From: Ichthyophthirius multifiliis
Lineage: Eukaryota; Ciliophora; Oligohymenophorea; Hymenostomatida
Direction of reading: 5' to 3'
DNA: 56,590 bases
Assembly: GCF_000220395.1 (NCBI RefSeq)
Contig: NW_004086276.1
Coordinates: forward strand, 1 to 56,590
In this document: piece by piece, positions 40,066 to 52,900 of the stretch
Numbering within the stretch: position 1 is the first letter of the stretch
How the letters are laid out: each line of letters starts with the position of its first letter
The notes under the pieces: generated by a model
What the model saw: only the letters and a program-made list of their open reading frames with translations
What the model was told of the DNA's origin: nothing
Database searches by the model: none
Made by a program: the position numbers and the translations under genes

Positions 40066-41807
40066 ATGTATAATAATTTTACATAATAATCAAAACTTAA
40101 CTCGCCTTCATTAACAAATAATTAAAAAAAACTATTTTTTAGTTTGAAAAATTCTATATATAAAAATGAGGCTTAAAATCTAAAATAATTTAATATTTAA
40201 ACAAAAAGTTATTTAAAAAAAAATATATAATATTCAACAATATTTAAAAAAGACAAGCTTAATACTGAATTAAGAATTAATTATGTTCCTAAAATTATTG
40301 AAAAATAAAATTAAAAAATATAAATTTCAAATCAATTTAAAAGAATGAGTTTTCATTCTAATTAAAATAAAACTTTCGATTAAAAATTACTAATAATAAT
40401 GAAATTATTAGATTCAAAAAATAAAATATTTAGACATTTAAAAAGTTTTGATACATTATAGGAATGCATAAAAGGCTTTTTTATATATTTAAAATATAAA
40501 TAATATTAATAAATTAAATAAAAAAAAAGAATTGTCATAAATATTATTATTTAGTATAGAAATAGATGATTTAGAATTATTTATGGAAACAATATCATTA
40601 ACAGGAGAAACATATATAATGTTCTCAGATTTAAAATCTGCTATAAATACATTTAATATGCTTGTAAGGATATTAAATCTATAACTATATATATATATAT
40701 ATATATACATAATTTTTTTTCAATTAAAAATAAAATAATAAAAGAGATAATTAACTGATTATACAAAAAATTATAAAATAAAAATATAAAGTTTATTAAG
40801 CTTGTCTTAAATTTCTAAAAAGTTACATTTGTATAATATTTCGCTTATTTTTTTGAAAAAAGCATTATAATATATATGGTATATTAATGATTATGATTCA
40901 GAAATTTATATATATGAAGAAATGGGATTAGTTTATTTTCATTTAGTAAATATAGATAATGCAAATTATTTTCATTAAAAGTATTAATTATATAAAAAAT
41001 ATAATTATTTTTATATTTATAATTAAAAAACAAAAGATCTATAAATGGAATAAAAGAATCTAAAGACAGTCTATAATTATAATCTTCAGATAAAAATATA
41101 AAAAACTACATGGATAATTTTAAAATTTAATTTTGTTAAATAAATTTAAATTTATTTATATTTATGCCTTTATTGCCTTTTAAATTTTAAACAGGAAATT
41201 AAAATATCCATTAGTAATAGCATATTATAAATGAATATATGTTAAAAGAAAACTGTTCTATTATTTTAACTTAAGAAACAGTATTTTTTTGCAATATTGA
41301 CGAATAATTGTAACTTGAAAGTATTATTTTAAGCAATGAATTTCAAATTAATATAAATACACCAAAATAAGGGTCGAAGTAAATTTTTACAGAAAATTAA
41401 ATTGACTTAAGTAAAAAAAGAAGGAAATTAATTGTAAATTAATTTATTTATATTAAGTTTTTTTTCTATTTATTTTTATATAAGATTCCTTAAATAAATA
41501 AACATAAAACTTAACATACGTTTTATTTAAAAGAAGAATAAAAAAAAAACCATTAGAAGAACGAATTAAAGATAAAATTAATGAACTTAAATATCTATAA
41601 AAAAACAATTATTTATAAAAAATACTTTCTAATTAATTTAGTAGTTTAAATACAAGTTTAAATAAATAAATATAAATTACTCATTTAGGAATAAACAGAA
41701 ATATAGATAATTTTGAATAATCTTCTAAAATTTAATATATTAAGACAAATATATATTTTAATAAAGTAATTTCAAGTTAATATAAAAAACAGAATAAAAA
41801 TATATGA
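40066..41807 (+). CDS. TPR protein
   Basis: Multi-exon gene of about 500 residues, 180 bases after the pseudokinase gene on the same strand. The N-terminal 100 residues are Lys/Asn-rich with FKRMSFHSNQNK. A TPR region follows: LFMETISLTGETYIMFSDLK, SLLSLSQISKKLHLYNISLI, ALQYIWYINDYDSEIYIYEE and MGLVYFHLVNIDNANYFHQK (about 40560-40980). This is the pattern of the common ciliate TPR proteins whose repeats end in a 'D.E...Y..LG..Y' block. Introns: about 40663-40751 (with a TA run), 40983-41036 and 41140-41196 among others. The frame changes at an A9 run (40520-40528); dropping one A joins the parts. The C-terminus is charged, ending at TGA 41805-41807. Function unknown; a scaffold role is likely. 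Confidence 0.65.
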
Positions 41808-41979
41808 TTAAAATAATAATGAAAATAAATATTAATTTAAATTAATAATAACATTATATAAAAAAAAAAAATTCAAATAATATTTAAAATAACAAAAAAA
41901 TAATATTTAATTATATAAATTTATTGAAATACATATTATAATATATATGACTTAAATTATTTTTTTATAATTAATTATT

Positions 41980-43336
41980 TCACTTTTTAACATTACTATT
42001 CTCATTTAAAAAATCAACTGCCTATAAAAATTCCAAAGTAGGTTTAATATACCATCTTTTAGGTTGAAAAAGTCCTTCAAACCAACCTACATGTCCACCT
42101 TTTTTTATATAAATAATAAAATAATCTCCCTAAAATGAAAAAAATTAATACCAGTATTAGTAACCACCATAATTAAATTATGAGTATGCATTACTTCATC
42201 ATAAGGAATAGTTCTATAATTTAAAATTGGATCATCTTTAGATTATAAAAACAAAACCGGAATTTTAATTTTATCAATAGCATGAATACTATTTATTATA
42301 ATAAAATTATATTAAATTATAAAAAAACCTGCTAATATTTCTATAATATTAATCAGCAGTTTTATATCCTTAAGCTTTAACAATAAACTAATTATCAAAT
42401 TCAATACAATTTTTTGAACAATCGATTTTTTAATAATCAAAAAGTTTCTAATTTTTATCAAAAAATCTTTCTTTATGTAACATAAGTACTTTCTTTCTAG
42501 AGCTAACTAAATAATTATCTGCAATTTAACTCAAATGTCTAATCCCAATATAAAAATCCCAAGGATTACTAACACAAACAGCTGCTAAAAATGGATTTTC
42601 ATTAGAAAAATCTCCCAAATATTTGGCCAAAGTATTCGCCCCAAAAGAATGTCCTATTGCATAAAATTAATAATCCTAATATTCTTATTTAATTATATTT
42701 ATAACTTCTCGGCAATCTTTTACAAAAGAAAAATATTCATTTTCTGGTAATTCGATTGTTTTACAAGGATCTCTATTTGTATAAATTCTGTCATTTATTA
42801 AACATACTTTGTAACCTTCCATATACATTTTTGACATTATATTTTAGATATATGGCTCGTTTGTGGATGATACTAATCCAGGAAACACTATGATTAATTT
42901 TTTATTATTTTATCTTTTTTGTTATGATGTACTTATAGCCCAATCTTATTTTTTTTTAATTTTTATTTTTGGGAGTAAAAATAAAATTAAATACCTATAC
43001 AAAATTCGCCATATTAGGATATTTTTACATATTATTTTTAAAATTTTAAATTTGGGTCTTCTTTAAACTTAGATTTTTAACTAAAAAGAATTTATAATAA
43101 TCCTGTTCCTAGATAAAAAGTGGGGAAAAATCTCCCGTTTTTTAATGATTTACATAAATTTATTAATAATCTGTTTTACATATTATCATTATAATATAAT
43201 TCTAATTTAGATTTTATTTGTACTTTAATTTTTTAAAACAAGATGCAAATAAAAATTATTATGACTTCAATTAAAATATTTATTTTTTTTGGGTATAGTT
43301 ATATTTGTATTTACATATTTCTACGATAGTATTCAT
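41980..43336 (-). CDS. Alpha/beta hydrolase, ABHD1/ABHD3 (EMB8) type
   Basis: A serine hydrolase of the group acting on lipid esters. The catalytic triad is visible: nucleophile Ser in GHSFGANTLAKYLGDF (about 42607-42655), Asp in VLFLQSKDDPI (about 42236-42265) and His in GGHVGWFEG (about 42077-42103). The oxyanion-side strand is IVFPGLVSSTNEP (about 42860-42895). Two short introns lie at about 42290-42329 and 42095-42140. No clear signal peptide or anchor is seen at the N-terminus, unlike many animal relatives. The N-terminal exon (from ATG 43336, MNTIVEICKYKYNY) joins the conserved part only if one A is added in the T9/A9 run at 42949-42957, giving DWAISTS in the usual place. Stop TGA is 41982-41980. 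Confidence 0.85.
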
Positions 43337-43577
43337 GTTTATTTATATATATATATATATTATTATTTATTGTTTTATATATTAAATTTTTTTCGATATT
43401 GCATTACAAATAAATTAAAATTTAATAATTAATATATTTATTTGTAAAAATAGTCTTTTTTGTTTTATTTTTTTGAAAAAAAAAAAAAAAAATTTAATTT
43501 TTTTTATTAATTAATTTAATATATATAAACTTTTTTTTTTTTTTTTAAATATATAAAGAGAAAAAACAAAGTAAAAA

Positions 43578-45063
43578 ATGAAAAAAATATAATTAAAAAT
43601 AACTTAATAAAAATTAATGAAATCATTTTTGGAAAAATAAAGATCCAATTATTTTCAAAAATAAAAGATTATTAATTATCATAATCGTAATTTTCAAAAA
43701 AAAATAGCATTTAATAAAATAATATAATATTATTTGAATAATAAAAATCAAAATAGAAATTCAAATAGTTCAATAAATAGTCACTTAATAATTATTAGAA
43801 TGCCCAATATGTATGGATTTTTTTGTAAATCCTGTACAAACAACTTGTGGTCATACATTTTGTGAAATATGTTTAACAGAATCTTTATTAAAAAAGAATG
43901 TATAAAGAATACTTTAAATAAATTAAAATAATACAAATATTAATATTAATATGAAAAATGAATATATCTATATAAAAATAATTTTTTATTTATATTTTAA
44001 AAAGATATTAATAAAAGATAATTTTAAAATTATTAAAATAATTAATTTTACTATTTATTTATTTATTTTTAAAAAAAAGATTTGTTCTATTTGTAAGGCT
44101 GATACTATTAGCTATAGTTATTCACCTAATAAGCTTTTAAGTTATTTAGTATTTAAGTAATTTTTTATAAAAATTATATGTGTATTATTTATTTTAAAAT
44201 TATTATGCGTATTTTATTATTTTCTAAACAAATTTGCGTTTTACATAAAAAAATAAAAACTATTAAAAAAAAAAATATGAAAATAGGTTTGTAAATTAAT
44301 ATCATGATAAAAAAATAATATACAAGTTTTATTAACAAGTAAATAAATTTTTAAAATGGAACAATGAAAGAAGGTTTAATATTTTTATAATTTTCCCTTA
44401 AAAATAAAATATAAAAAACAATAAATTTAATGTAAATAAATAAATAAATAAAGAGTGACTGATATATAACTAAATTAAACAATAGATGTTATAGATAAAT
44501 TAAATATATGGTGTAAAGCGGAAGTAGTTTAAATAATAGAAACTTCATCAAAATAAAAGCATTTATTAATTCATTACAAAGTTAAATATTAAAATATAAT
44601 ACAAAATAAAAAACCAAATATTCAAAAATAGGGATGGAGTAGTAAATATGATGAAATTATTAGTCTAGGTTCTTATAGATTAGCCTAAAGTGGTTTTTTT
44701 ACTAAAAGAAAAAATATTCCATCATACAATTTATAAAATTCAGAAAACTAGTAAGGAGCATTATAAGCTGTTTTATCTTATGGAGATGATGTAGATAATG
44801 AAGAAAACTCTAGTTAAGATGAAGATAGTAAATATGTAGTATTAAGTGATAAAGATGATATATATGTAAGTTAAGGAAGCTTAAATGAAATATAAGATAA
44901 ATAAAAGAAAAAACGAAGAATAAAAAGAGATTAGGATGACGAAGAAAACGGAGATTTAATATTTAAAAAAATATTTATTAATAATAATGAATAAATATAA
45001 TACTTTTAATAAATATAAAAGGAATTTAATAAAAAAGTTTTTGGTATTGAAATTGAAGAATGA
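43578..45063 (+). CDS. RING-finger protein with Tudor-like module
   Basis: A C3HC4 RING split by an intron: [20 protein letters not shown] and CEICL (43803-43885), then ICSICKAD (about 44080-44104). RING domains recruit E2 enzymes, so a ubiquitin E3 is likely. A very short intron (about 19 or 31 nt) seems to precede the RING. Downstream, about 44480-44720, [51 protein letters not shown] resembles a Tudor/chromo-barrel fold (W..A.V...IHY..W...YDE.I), which reads methylated residues in other proteins. The last 100 residues are acidic, then basic ([17 protein letters not shown]), ending GIEIEE and TGA 45061-45063. The exon around 44275-44460 is not resolved. Confidence 0.78.
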
Positions 45064-45082
45064 ATATTTATTATTTATTAAA

Positions 45083-45114
<32 letters not shown>

Positions 45115-45218
45115 AATTATGTTAAAAGTATATAAATATTTAATTAATTTAATTAAATATTAGGAGTTAAAAATTTCTATATACCATAATTTTTCAATTA
45201 TTTACATAAAAATTTTCT

Positions 45219-47917
45219 TCACAAAAATATTAATTAAAATATCAAAGGTATATATTTAATTTTATCTGAACCAATCATATTTAATATAACATTATCGTCT
45301 ATATTTTATGAAAACTATTTATTTTTAATAAAAAAAAAAAAAATTATTTACTTCAATGTATTTATAAACTTCATAAAAAATGTTTCCTATTTATTTTTCT
45401 AAATAATATCTTAGTGCTTCTATTTTAGAAAAATTAGTATCTTATTCATATACACCAGAAATAAAAAAACTTTTAGATTCAATTTATAGAAATCTATAAA
45501 TATATATATTTAAATAATAAAAAATATAAATATAATTATAAATATAAATATAAATATATATAAATTTATTATAAAATAATTTATATATTATTAAATAAAT
45601 ATATTTAATTTATATTAATTTTTTTATATATAAATTATTATAATATAATTACTTTGGAAATATTATAAAATTAGTGTCTTGATTTTCTTTATTATCATTG
45701 TTTTCATTAATTAATATTTTTTATTCTATTTAATCATAAATATTATTTTATATATTAACATTTAAACAATCGTTAATTTTTTTTTCTAATATTCCTTATT
45801 CTTATTATTCAAATGCTATATATTTTTAAATAATTATAAACTATATAAATTAATATTACAATCGTTTATGCTTTAATTTAAAATATTTTAACTTATTTAA
45901 ATTTAATTTTAAATTTTATCACTATCTTTTTTTAAATTGATATATTAAATTTTATGATTTATTTCATTAGAACTATTATTTTTTTACAATTAAAAATTAT
46001 TTATATTATTATTATTATTATTCTTATTATTATTATTATTATTATTATTATAAATATTTCTACTAATACAATTATTATTATTTATATTATTATTATTAAT
46101 ATTATTTTTGTTATTCGTTTTATGTATTTTTTATTTATTGTTTATTTTAATTATTTTAATTTTATTGAATTTTTTAATCTATTTTATTTATCTCATTATT
46201 TTTTAATAGACTTATATTATTATTATAATTATTTTCATATTTATCTATTTTTATATTTTACACGCAATCTTTTTAATCAATTATAATTTATTTCGATTAA
46301 TTTATTTTATTTTCATAAATATTATTATTTTAAATATTAATATTTATAATTGAATTTTTTAAATTTTTCCTGTTAATTTTAATTATTTATTTGATAATAT
46401 TCTTTAGGCGAATAGTTCATTTTTAAATTTTCTTTACCTTAAGCCGTATCATTGCTATTACTTATATTTGTAATGTATTATTATTAGTATATTTTTATAG
46501 GACTTTTAGAGTTTTATTAAATATTTATTTATTAATTAGTATTTTTTTATTACTCATGTATTGATTTATTTTTTTATGACTAATTTATTTATTATTGATT
46601 TACTACTTATTTATTCATATTTATTATAACTTAGCTTTTATTTTATTCATTTTTTTTAATATTTATCTATATAGGTATTTGTTCTATTTATTTTTAAGCT
46701 TATTCTTTTTTAGTTTCTACTCTAAATATATTTTTATTAATTTTATATTTATAATAAAATTAATTACTTTTGTAAATCTTCATTTTCAGATTATTATAAA
46801 ATTTGTTCTTCTGATAATTTTATTTCTAAAATTTAAGCATTAGTACAAAGTTCATTACTTTATAAAGTATTTATAAATACTTCATTAATTCTATTCTATT
46901 ATTTTTTTTATAAATGATGTATTTTTTTTTTAAAAAAAGAACTTTAATAAATTCATTTTCTAATATTTTTCTTATTGAAGGTCTTTTAGAAGGATCCTTA
47001 ATTAGCATATCAGAAATCAAATTTTTTAAATTATCCGAATATTAATTATGAATAGGTGGATAAGTCCCCCTTAAAATTTTCAAAACTAGCCCTTTCATAT
47101 TATTAGCATCAAAAGCATGATTTAAAGTAGTCATTTCATATAATATACATCCTAGAGACCAAATATCAGATTTTTAATTATAAGGCTTTTCTTGACAAAT
47201 TTCCGGACTTAAATAATAAGGCGTACCTATAGCTGTTTTGGCACAATCATATGTATGTTATAATACTCTTGCAATACCAAAATCACCTTTATTTTTTTTG
47301 TTTTAATTTATTTTTAATAAAAATAAAAACCTATTTTTATGTCTCCTTTTGAAGTTAAAAATATATTTTATGTCTTTAAATCCCTATGTAATATTTTTCG
47401 ATCGTGTACATGTTTTAAAGCTATTGCCATTTATATAAACCAATCTATTATTTATTTTTCTGTAAAAAGTTACCCTTTATTTTTCTATTCTCCTATTTTA
47501 ACAAACAAATCACCTCCTTAAGCATATTCCATTATAATACATAAACATCTATAATATTAATCATTTTTTAAAAGGATATATTTATTATTTTTTAAAAAAC
47601 CTTTTTTCTATAAAAGATTCTCTATAAGTTATTATATAAGGATGTCTTAACGCTTTTAATACATGAACTTCATTTAAAGATTCTTCTCTTTGTTTTCTAT
47701 CCATTTTTGATATGTCAATTATCTTAATAGTTTTTTTTTTTGCTATTTTTTTTAATTATTTGTTACTTTAATGACGTAATATTTTTTATTTGTTTCAGTA
47801 TTGGATTAAACTAAAACTGCATAACCAAAACTACCTAGTTTTTATTTTAATTTATTTTATAATTTTTTAAATGTTTTTACCTTTTCCAATTACTTTGATT
47901 TTTGTATATTTTTCCAT
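45219..47917 (-). CDS. NIMA-related (NEK) protein kinase
   Basis: Kinase domain at the N-terminus with every catalytic mark: [13 protein letters not shown] then SFGYAVLV (Gly loop, split by an intron), [109 protein letters not shown] and [21 protein letters not shown] and GDFGIARVL are typical of NEKs, which in ciliates regulate cilia and basal bodies. The C-terminal part is Gln/Asn-rich and ends with a small ordered block ([20 protein letters not shown], then [14 protein letters not shown]) near 45240-45450, also seen in other ciliate NEKs as I recall. Frame joins need one extra A at runs 47731-47741 and 46650-46657; the middle (45500-46600) is poorly resolved. Confidence 0.9.
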
Positions 47918-48212
47918 TATTTTATTTAAATATTATGCTTATAATTAGTTGTTTTTTTTAAAAAATATTTAATATATATGTATATATGTATTTATATTTT
48001 TAAAATTTACATTTTTATTTTAATTTTTATAAATAAAGTTGTTTAAATAAATTATTTATAAAAACTTTTTAATTTAATAAAAAAGATTAAATATAAATAT
48101 ATACATATACAATTTAATTTATTTTAAATGAATAAAAAAGTGATAAAATAAACCATTTTTTAAAATAATTAAACAACTTTTAGCTTTTTTATTAAAAGAA
48201 TCATTTTATACA

Positions 48213-48513
48213 TCAAAAAATCAAATTTTTATCTCTTAAATAATTCTACAATATTTCTTTAAATTCCTTTTAATCCAAAACCGCATTAATTTAACTCAAT
48301 AATTATGAAAACTACAAACTTTAATTTATAAAAGAGAGTATCTTTTCCACAAATAGTATATGCGATAGAGAAAAAAGCTAAAAATTAATAAGTTCTTTTT
48401 ATTTAAAAAAACTAAAGAGGAATAACTTTTTAAAATTTTAAAGTTTAATATATTTAATAACCACCAAATTTTCCTCGTTAAATTTTTGGATTCGTAAAAA
48501 CCTTAATGTTCAT
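48213..48513 (-). CDS. Small membrane protein, unrecognised
   Basis: Two exons joined across a 25-nt intron (48319 down to 48295, GT...AG) give 91 residues from ATG 48513 to TGA 48215-48213. The first part is MNIKVFTNPKIQRGKFGGYQ, followed by a basic patch (FQIKRTYQ) and one hydrophobic segment (about residues 43-56, FLAFFSIAYTIC) with GKDTLFYKLN after it. The tail is a charged helix (LDQKEFKEILQNYLRDKNLI). Size and layout recall small inner-membrane subunits of mitochondria, but no family is recognised. The splice is favoured because it links two natural peptides that sit in different frames. An open frame exists on the plus strand too and is judged a shadow. Confidence 0.5.
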
Positions 48514-49246
48514 TTTAAAAAATTCGAAAAAGGCAATAATCGTTTAATTAAATTTCCTTATGTTAGAAATATAATAAAGATTTCTTCAAATTTATATCCG
48601 AAAAAGTACTTTTAATATACTTCTATAGTAATATTTATTAATATTATTTTGTTTTGTTTAAAAATAATATACATTCTTTATCTATTCTACTTAACCTACT
48701 TAACCTTAAACTTTTTATATTATAATATTTTATTATTTATTTTTATATCATATAATTATTTGAATTTTTTTTTTATTTTTTAATACGGTTAATTATTTTA
48801 AACAGTTATTTAATTCGATTTGTTGATTATATATTTTTATTCTTTTTTAATTTCCTTTTATTTTCATTTAAAAATATTTGATTACAGTTTATATTTTAGC
48901 TACTTCTTAAAATAATAATCATCTTTAAAATGTCTTAGATGTATTATACAGTCTTAATTCTTAATTTTTTTTTAAATAAAAAGAGGGTTTTATGTATTTT
49001 AGAAATTATATTATAATTAATTAATTGAATTTCTTTTACAAAAAGTATGAGTATTTTTTTTTTTAAAAAAAAAAAAAAATTTTAAGTGGTTTAATTTTTG
49101 ATTGTATTTTATTTAGATTTTATAATTGTTTCTATTTTGGATTTATCTATATCTATACAATCGAATATTGAATTTTTAAAATTGGATTGAAAATCTTTAT
49201 TTAAATAAGCTATATTGATTATTGGATGAATATTTTTTGGAGACAT
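48514..49246 (-). CDS. Possible small gene or upstream exon
   Basis: From ATG 49246 the minus strand reads MSPKNIHPIINIAYLNKDFQ followed by SNFKNSIFDCIDIDKSKIET, about 45 residues that look like protein. After a T14/A11 tract at about 49055-49080 the composition becomes low-complexity Lys/Asn and no convincing exon follows until the small membrane-protein gene. It may be a separate short gene, or the first exon of that gene with a long intron. No family recognised. Confidence 0.3.
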
Positions 49247-49498
49247 AGAAGAGAAAAAAGATTAAAAATTTTTTTTTATTGATATCAATTTAAGTTATTT
49301 TTTTTTTATTTTCAATACTTTGGCTTTTTGTTTTTTAATTAAAAATTTAATTTAATTAGTTGTTATTTTTTTATTTTTTTTAATTTAACATGAATAAATA
49401 TAATTATTAAGCAAAAAAAATATATAAGAATTGTAGTTATAAAAATATTATTTAAATTAAATAAATAAAAAATTTGAAGCTCAAAATTAATTTTTTAA

Positions 49499-49919
49499 AT
49501 GCAAATAAATAAGAGAATTTTTGTATTAGCTTGCCCAATTTTATTAATAACTATAATATGTATTGTAATAATAGCAATATCATCTTTTAATTATTTGCCA
49601 AGTTAATTCGAAGAAGTTTAAAGCGATTATTTAAACTAAGAATTATCACAAAATGAAAAATAAATATAAATAATAGATTAGCAATTGGAAAGTTTATACT
49701 AAGAAAACTTTGAGTAGATAAATTAGTTAAAAAATATATATGAAATGATTTTCGTTAATAAAACTATACAAATAAAAAATTAAGAAAATCTTTCAAAATA
49801 AAAATTAATAAATATAAAAGATATTTTAGATAATACTTTAAAATAAGAAATATAAAAAGATATAGAATAACAATAAAAATCTAAATTTCTTTAAGTAAAA
49901 TAAAAAATGTGAAATAAAA

Positions 49920-49975
<56 letters not shown>

Positions 49976-52900
49976 ATATATATATATTTATTTTTATTAT
50001 TCTATCTATAAATATTAAAATTTAAAATTAATTATTATTTATTTAAAAATTTAAAAGTATACTGGATTTTATCAAAAAAATTAAAATGCCGATATTTTGT
50101 AATCCAATTAAATTAATGAAATGTAATTATTTACTAATTATTTGAAATTTAACATTGCAGACTATTATTTACACAAATCCGAATTTTAAAGTAATTTTGC
50201 TTATTTTTCAGGAATAACGAATACTTTATCAAATTCTACCTTATTTATACCTTTATTTACTTTATAAAGCATTTCTAAAAGTTAAATACATTTTTATTCA
50301 ACGAAATCTTGTATCAAAAGTATTGATGAAGAATATTATTAAAAGTTTAATTTTTAATATCTATGTTTAAACAAATAACCTTAATTATATTCATTTAAAG
50401 ATTATTAATTAAATGGTGAAATTTCTGAAGGAATAAGTATAAAGCTAGGTGATAAATACATTTTATTTTCTTAATTTGATTTTGCAATAAAAAAAACACT
50501 ATTATAAGATAATCTGACATTATAAAAGACCGGAAATATTTTTTTAATTATGAATAATGATGAAAATTATATCATATATTCAAGTATTAGTCATGACTAA
50601 TAATCTTATATAGAACTAGAATTTTTAGGCGTAGAACCATATACAAATGAACTTTAATTATTTTAAGTATAATAAAAAAATATATTTAAAAATAAATAAA
50701 CAAAAAAAAAAGTAAAAATTTTAATACTAAAAATAAGCATATGATTTTGGAAATAAAAATGAAAAATAACAAATATCACGTTTTTAATATACTAAATAAG
50801 GAAAATTATATTATTGTTTAATATCTCCTATCCAGATCAAAACTTCTAAAGAGGAAAAAGCCCTATACGAGATTTTATATTATATAATCTAAACAATATC
50901 CGAATAAGATTTATACTATTAATTTGACGAAACTACAACCCGTTTAAAATAAATAGAATTCGTATCATTTGGAGTAATATGTATAATATCTTTATTTTCA
51001 TGTTGTATAGTAACCCGTTATTCATTTATTATTTCTTTTTCTTTTGAGAATCCTATTAAAGCAATAATCGAAAAAATGAACGATATTGATCCCGAATAAC
51101 TAGAAGAAGACTAATAAAAAAGACAAGAAGATTTTTTCACATCAGACGAGATGAAATCTCTTTTCGAAGTAATTATTAAACTCTTAAACAACTTTAAATA
51201 CTCCAACTAAAAATTCCATGACGATGATGCTTTAACCTTATTAGAATTATCGAAAGCCAAAAAATTCTATAATGGAATGGGAAATTAAAACGGAGTAGGT
51301 ATATGTTGCAATAATATTGGAAATATACATTTACACCATAATAGATATCTTGAAGCAGTTTCGGAATACTAAGAATCTATTTTAATGGCTAAAATAGAAT
51401 ATAATGACACAATTGAAAAAATGAAAAAACTTAAATTTATAAAATCAAAAAAATAACTCTATTAAAATTTACAAAATAATAAAATTCCATAATCTCCACT
51501 AAAACCCTCTCGATCTGGAAAAAAAAATAAAACAGTCTCTACTGGAAATGGACCTTTATTTTAATTAGGCCCTTTAAAAAAAATTTTTTTAACTAAACTC
51601 CTGAGAAAAAACCTAGTGTTCCTTTTTCAAACGCAGGTGGTGCTATGATACTAAATAATACAAATGTTAATAAAGCAAATGGAATAAAATCTTCCTAACA
51701 TTAATATTAAGATAATGAAGATGGAAATTAATAATAATAAGTAATAAGAGATTATAATATATCGATTTTTTAAAAAAATAATCCGACTAATACCCCTTAA
51801 ATAAGTAAATTAATTTCTAATAATTTAGAAGTTGTCAATAATACTTAAGACTAATAACTTAATAATTAAGATTAATAAAACCTATAATAAGATCTTTTTA
51901 TGAAATTTGATTTGTCAAAAACTAGACTTTTAAATAGAAAATATTAACTAGGAAATGCCCTTTTTGAATACTCAAGGCAATAAAAAGATAACTTTTATAA
52001 AGAAGCTATAATTTTATTCAATCAATGTATTAATTTATCTGTTTCTGAGTATTCTTCATAGACAAATAGTATTCGTAAAATAATTATTCATACTAAAAAA
52101 GCTTATTGTCATTTACGTTTAGGTGAATATAATTTAGCTGAATCAGATATTTAATAAGTAAAAGATTAAAAAAGCAAAATAAATTTATTTTATTTTATTT
52201 TTGTTAAAAAAAAAAAGGCAACAAATATATTTCGAGAAATAGAAAATTATAATGATAATTATTAATTATTAGAAAACACTAATTCTCAATTTTTCCAAGA
52301 TATATTTAGCAAAATACCTCCAGATATTTTAAAATCAAGAATAGATTTACAAGAAGCAATACTTGAATTGACAAAATTTAATTTTCAAAAAGCGGCTTGT
52401 CTTCTAGCCGGAATAATTTAAAACGGAAATGTTTACGATCCCCATATAAGGAAATATGCATTAGAATGTTTAAAAAATATAATGATGAAATTCTATTTAA
52501 ATATAAATAGTTTAATACCAAAATTAAATAAATTTAATTTAAAAGTAGTTGAATTGATTATGTTAATAGATTATTCAAAAGACATGACAGAAGAATAAAT
52601 AAATTTTTCACATTCTACTTGTAAGAATATATTCGATAAAATCTAAGATAATGATAAATTGGATTTGTAGTATTTAATGAAATGGTTCATTAAAGTTTTC
52701 CTTTATAAGAAAAAGAATTATATAAAGATTTATTAGATAAAAAACTAAGACAAATTACACTTTCACCTGGGTAATTAAAAGTATATTTAAATATAAATTT
52801 ATTTATTCTTTTATAAAAAAATAAACAAAAATAATATTCAATAATATTTTTAAATAAAAAGAGGAAAGTCAAATTTATTTAAAGCTTTAGAAATAACAAC

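Noticed and set aside
45954-46843. Plus-strand Ile/Phe/Tyr-rich open frames
   Set aside because: They are antisense to the Asn/Gln-rich C-terminal part of the NEK kinase gene; composition comes from repeats.
48260-48770. Long plus-strand open frame (NSTIFLQIPFNPKPHQF...)
   Set aside because: The minus strand gives two more natural peptides joined by a valid 25-nt intron and ends properly; low TGA frequency makes open plus frames uninformative.
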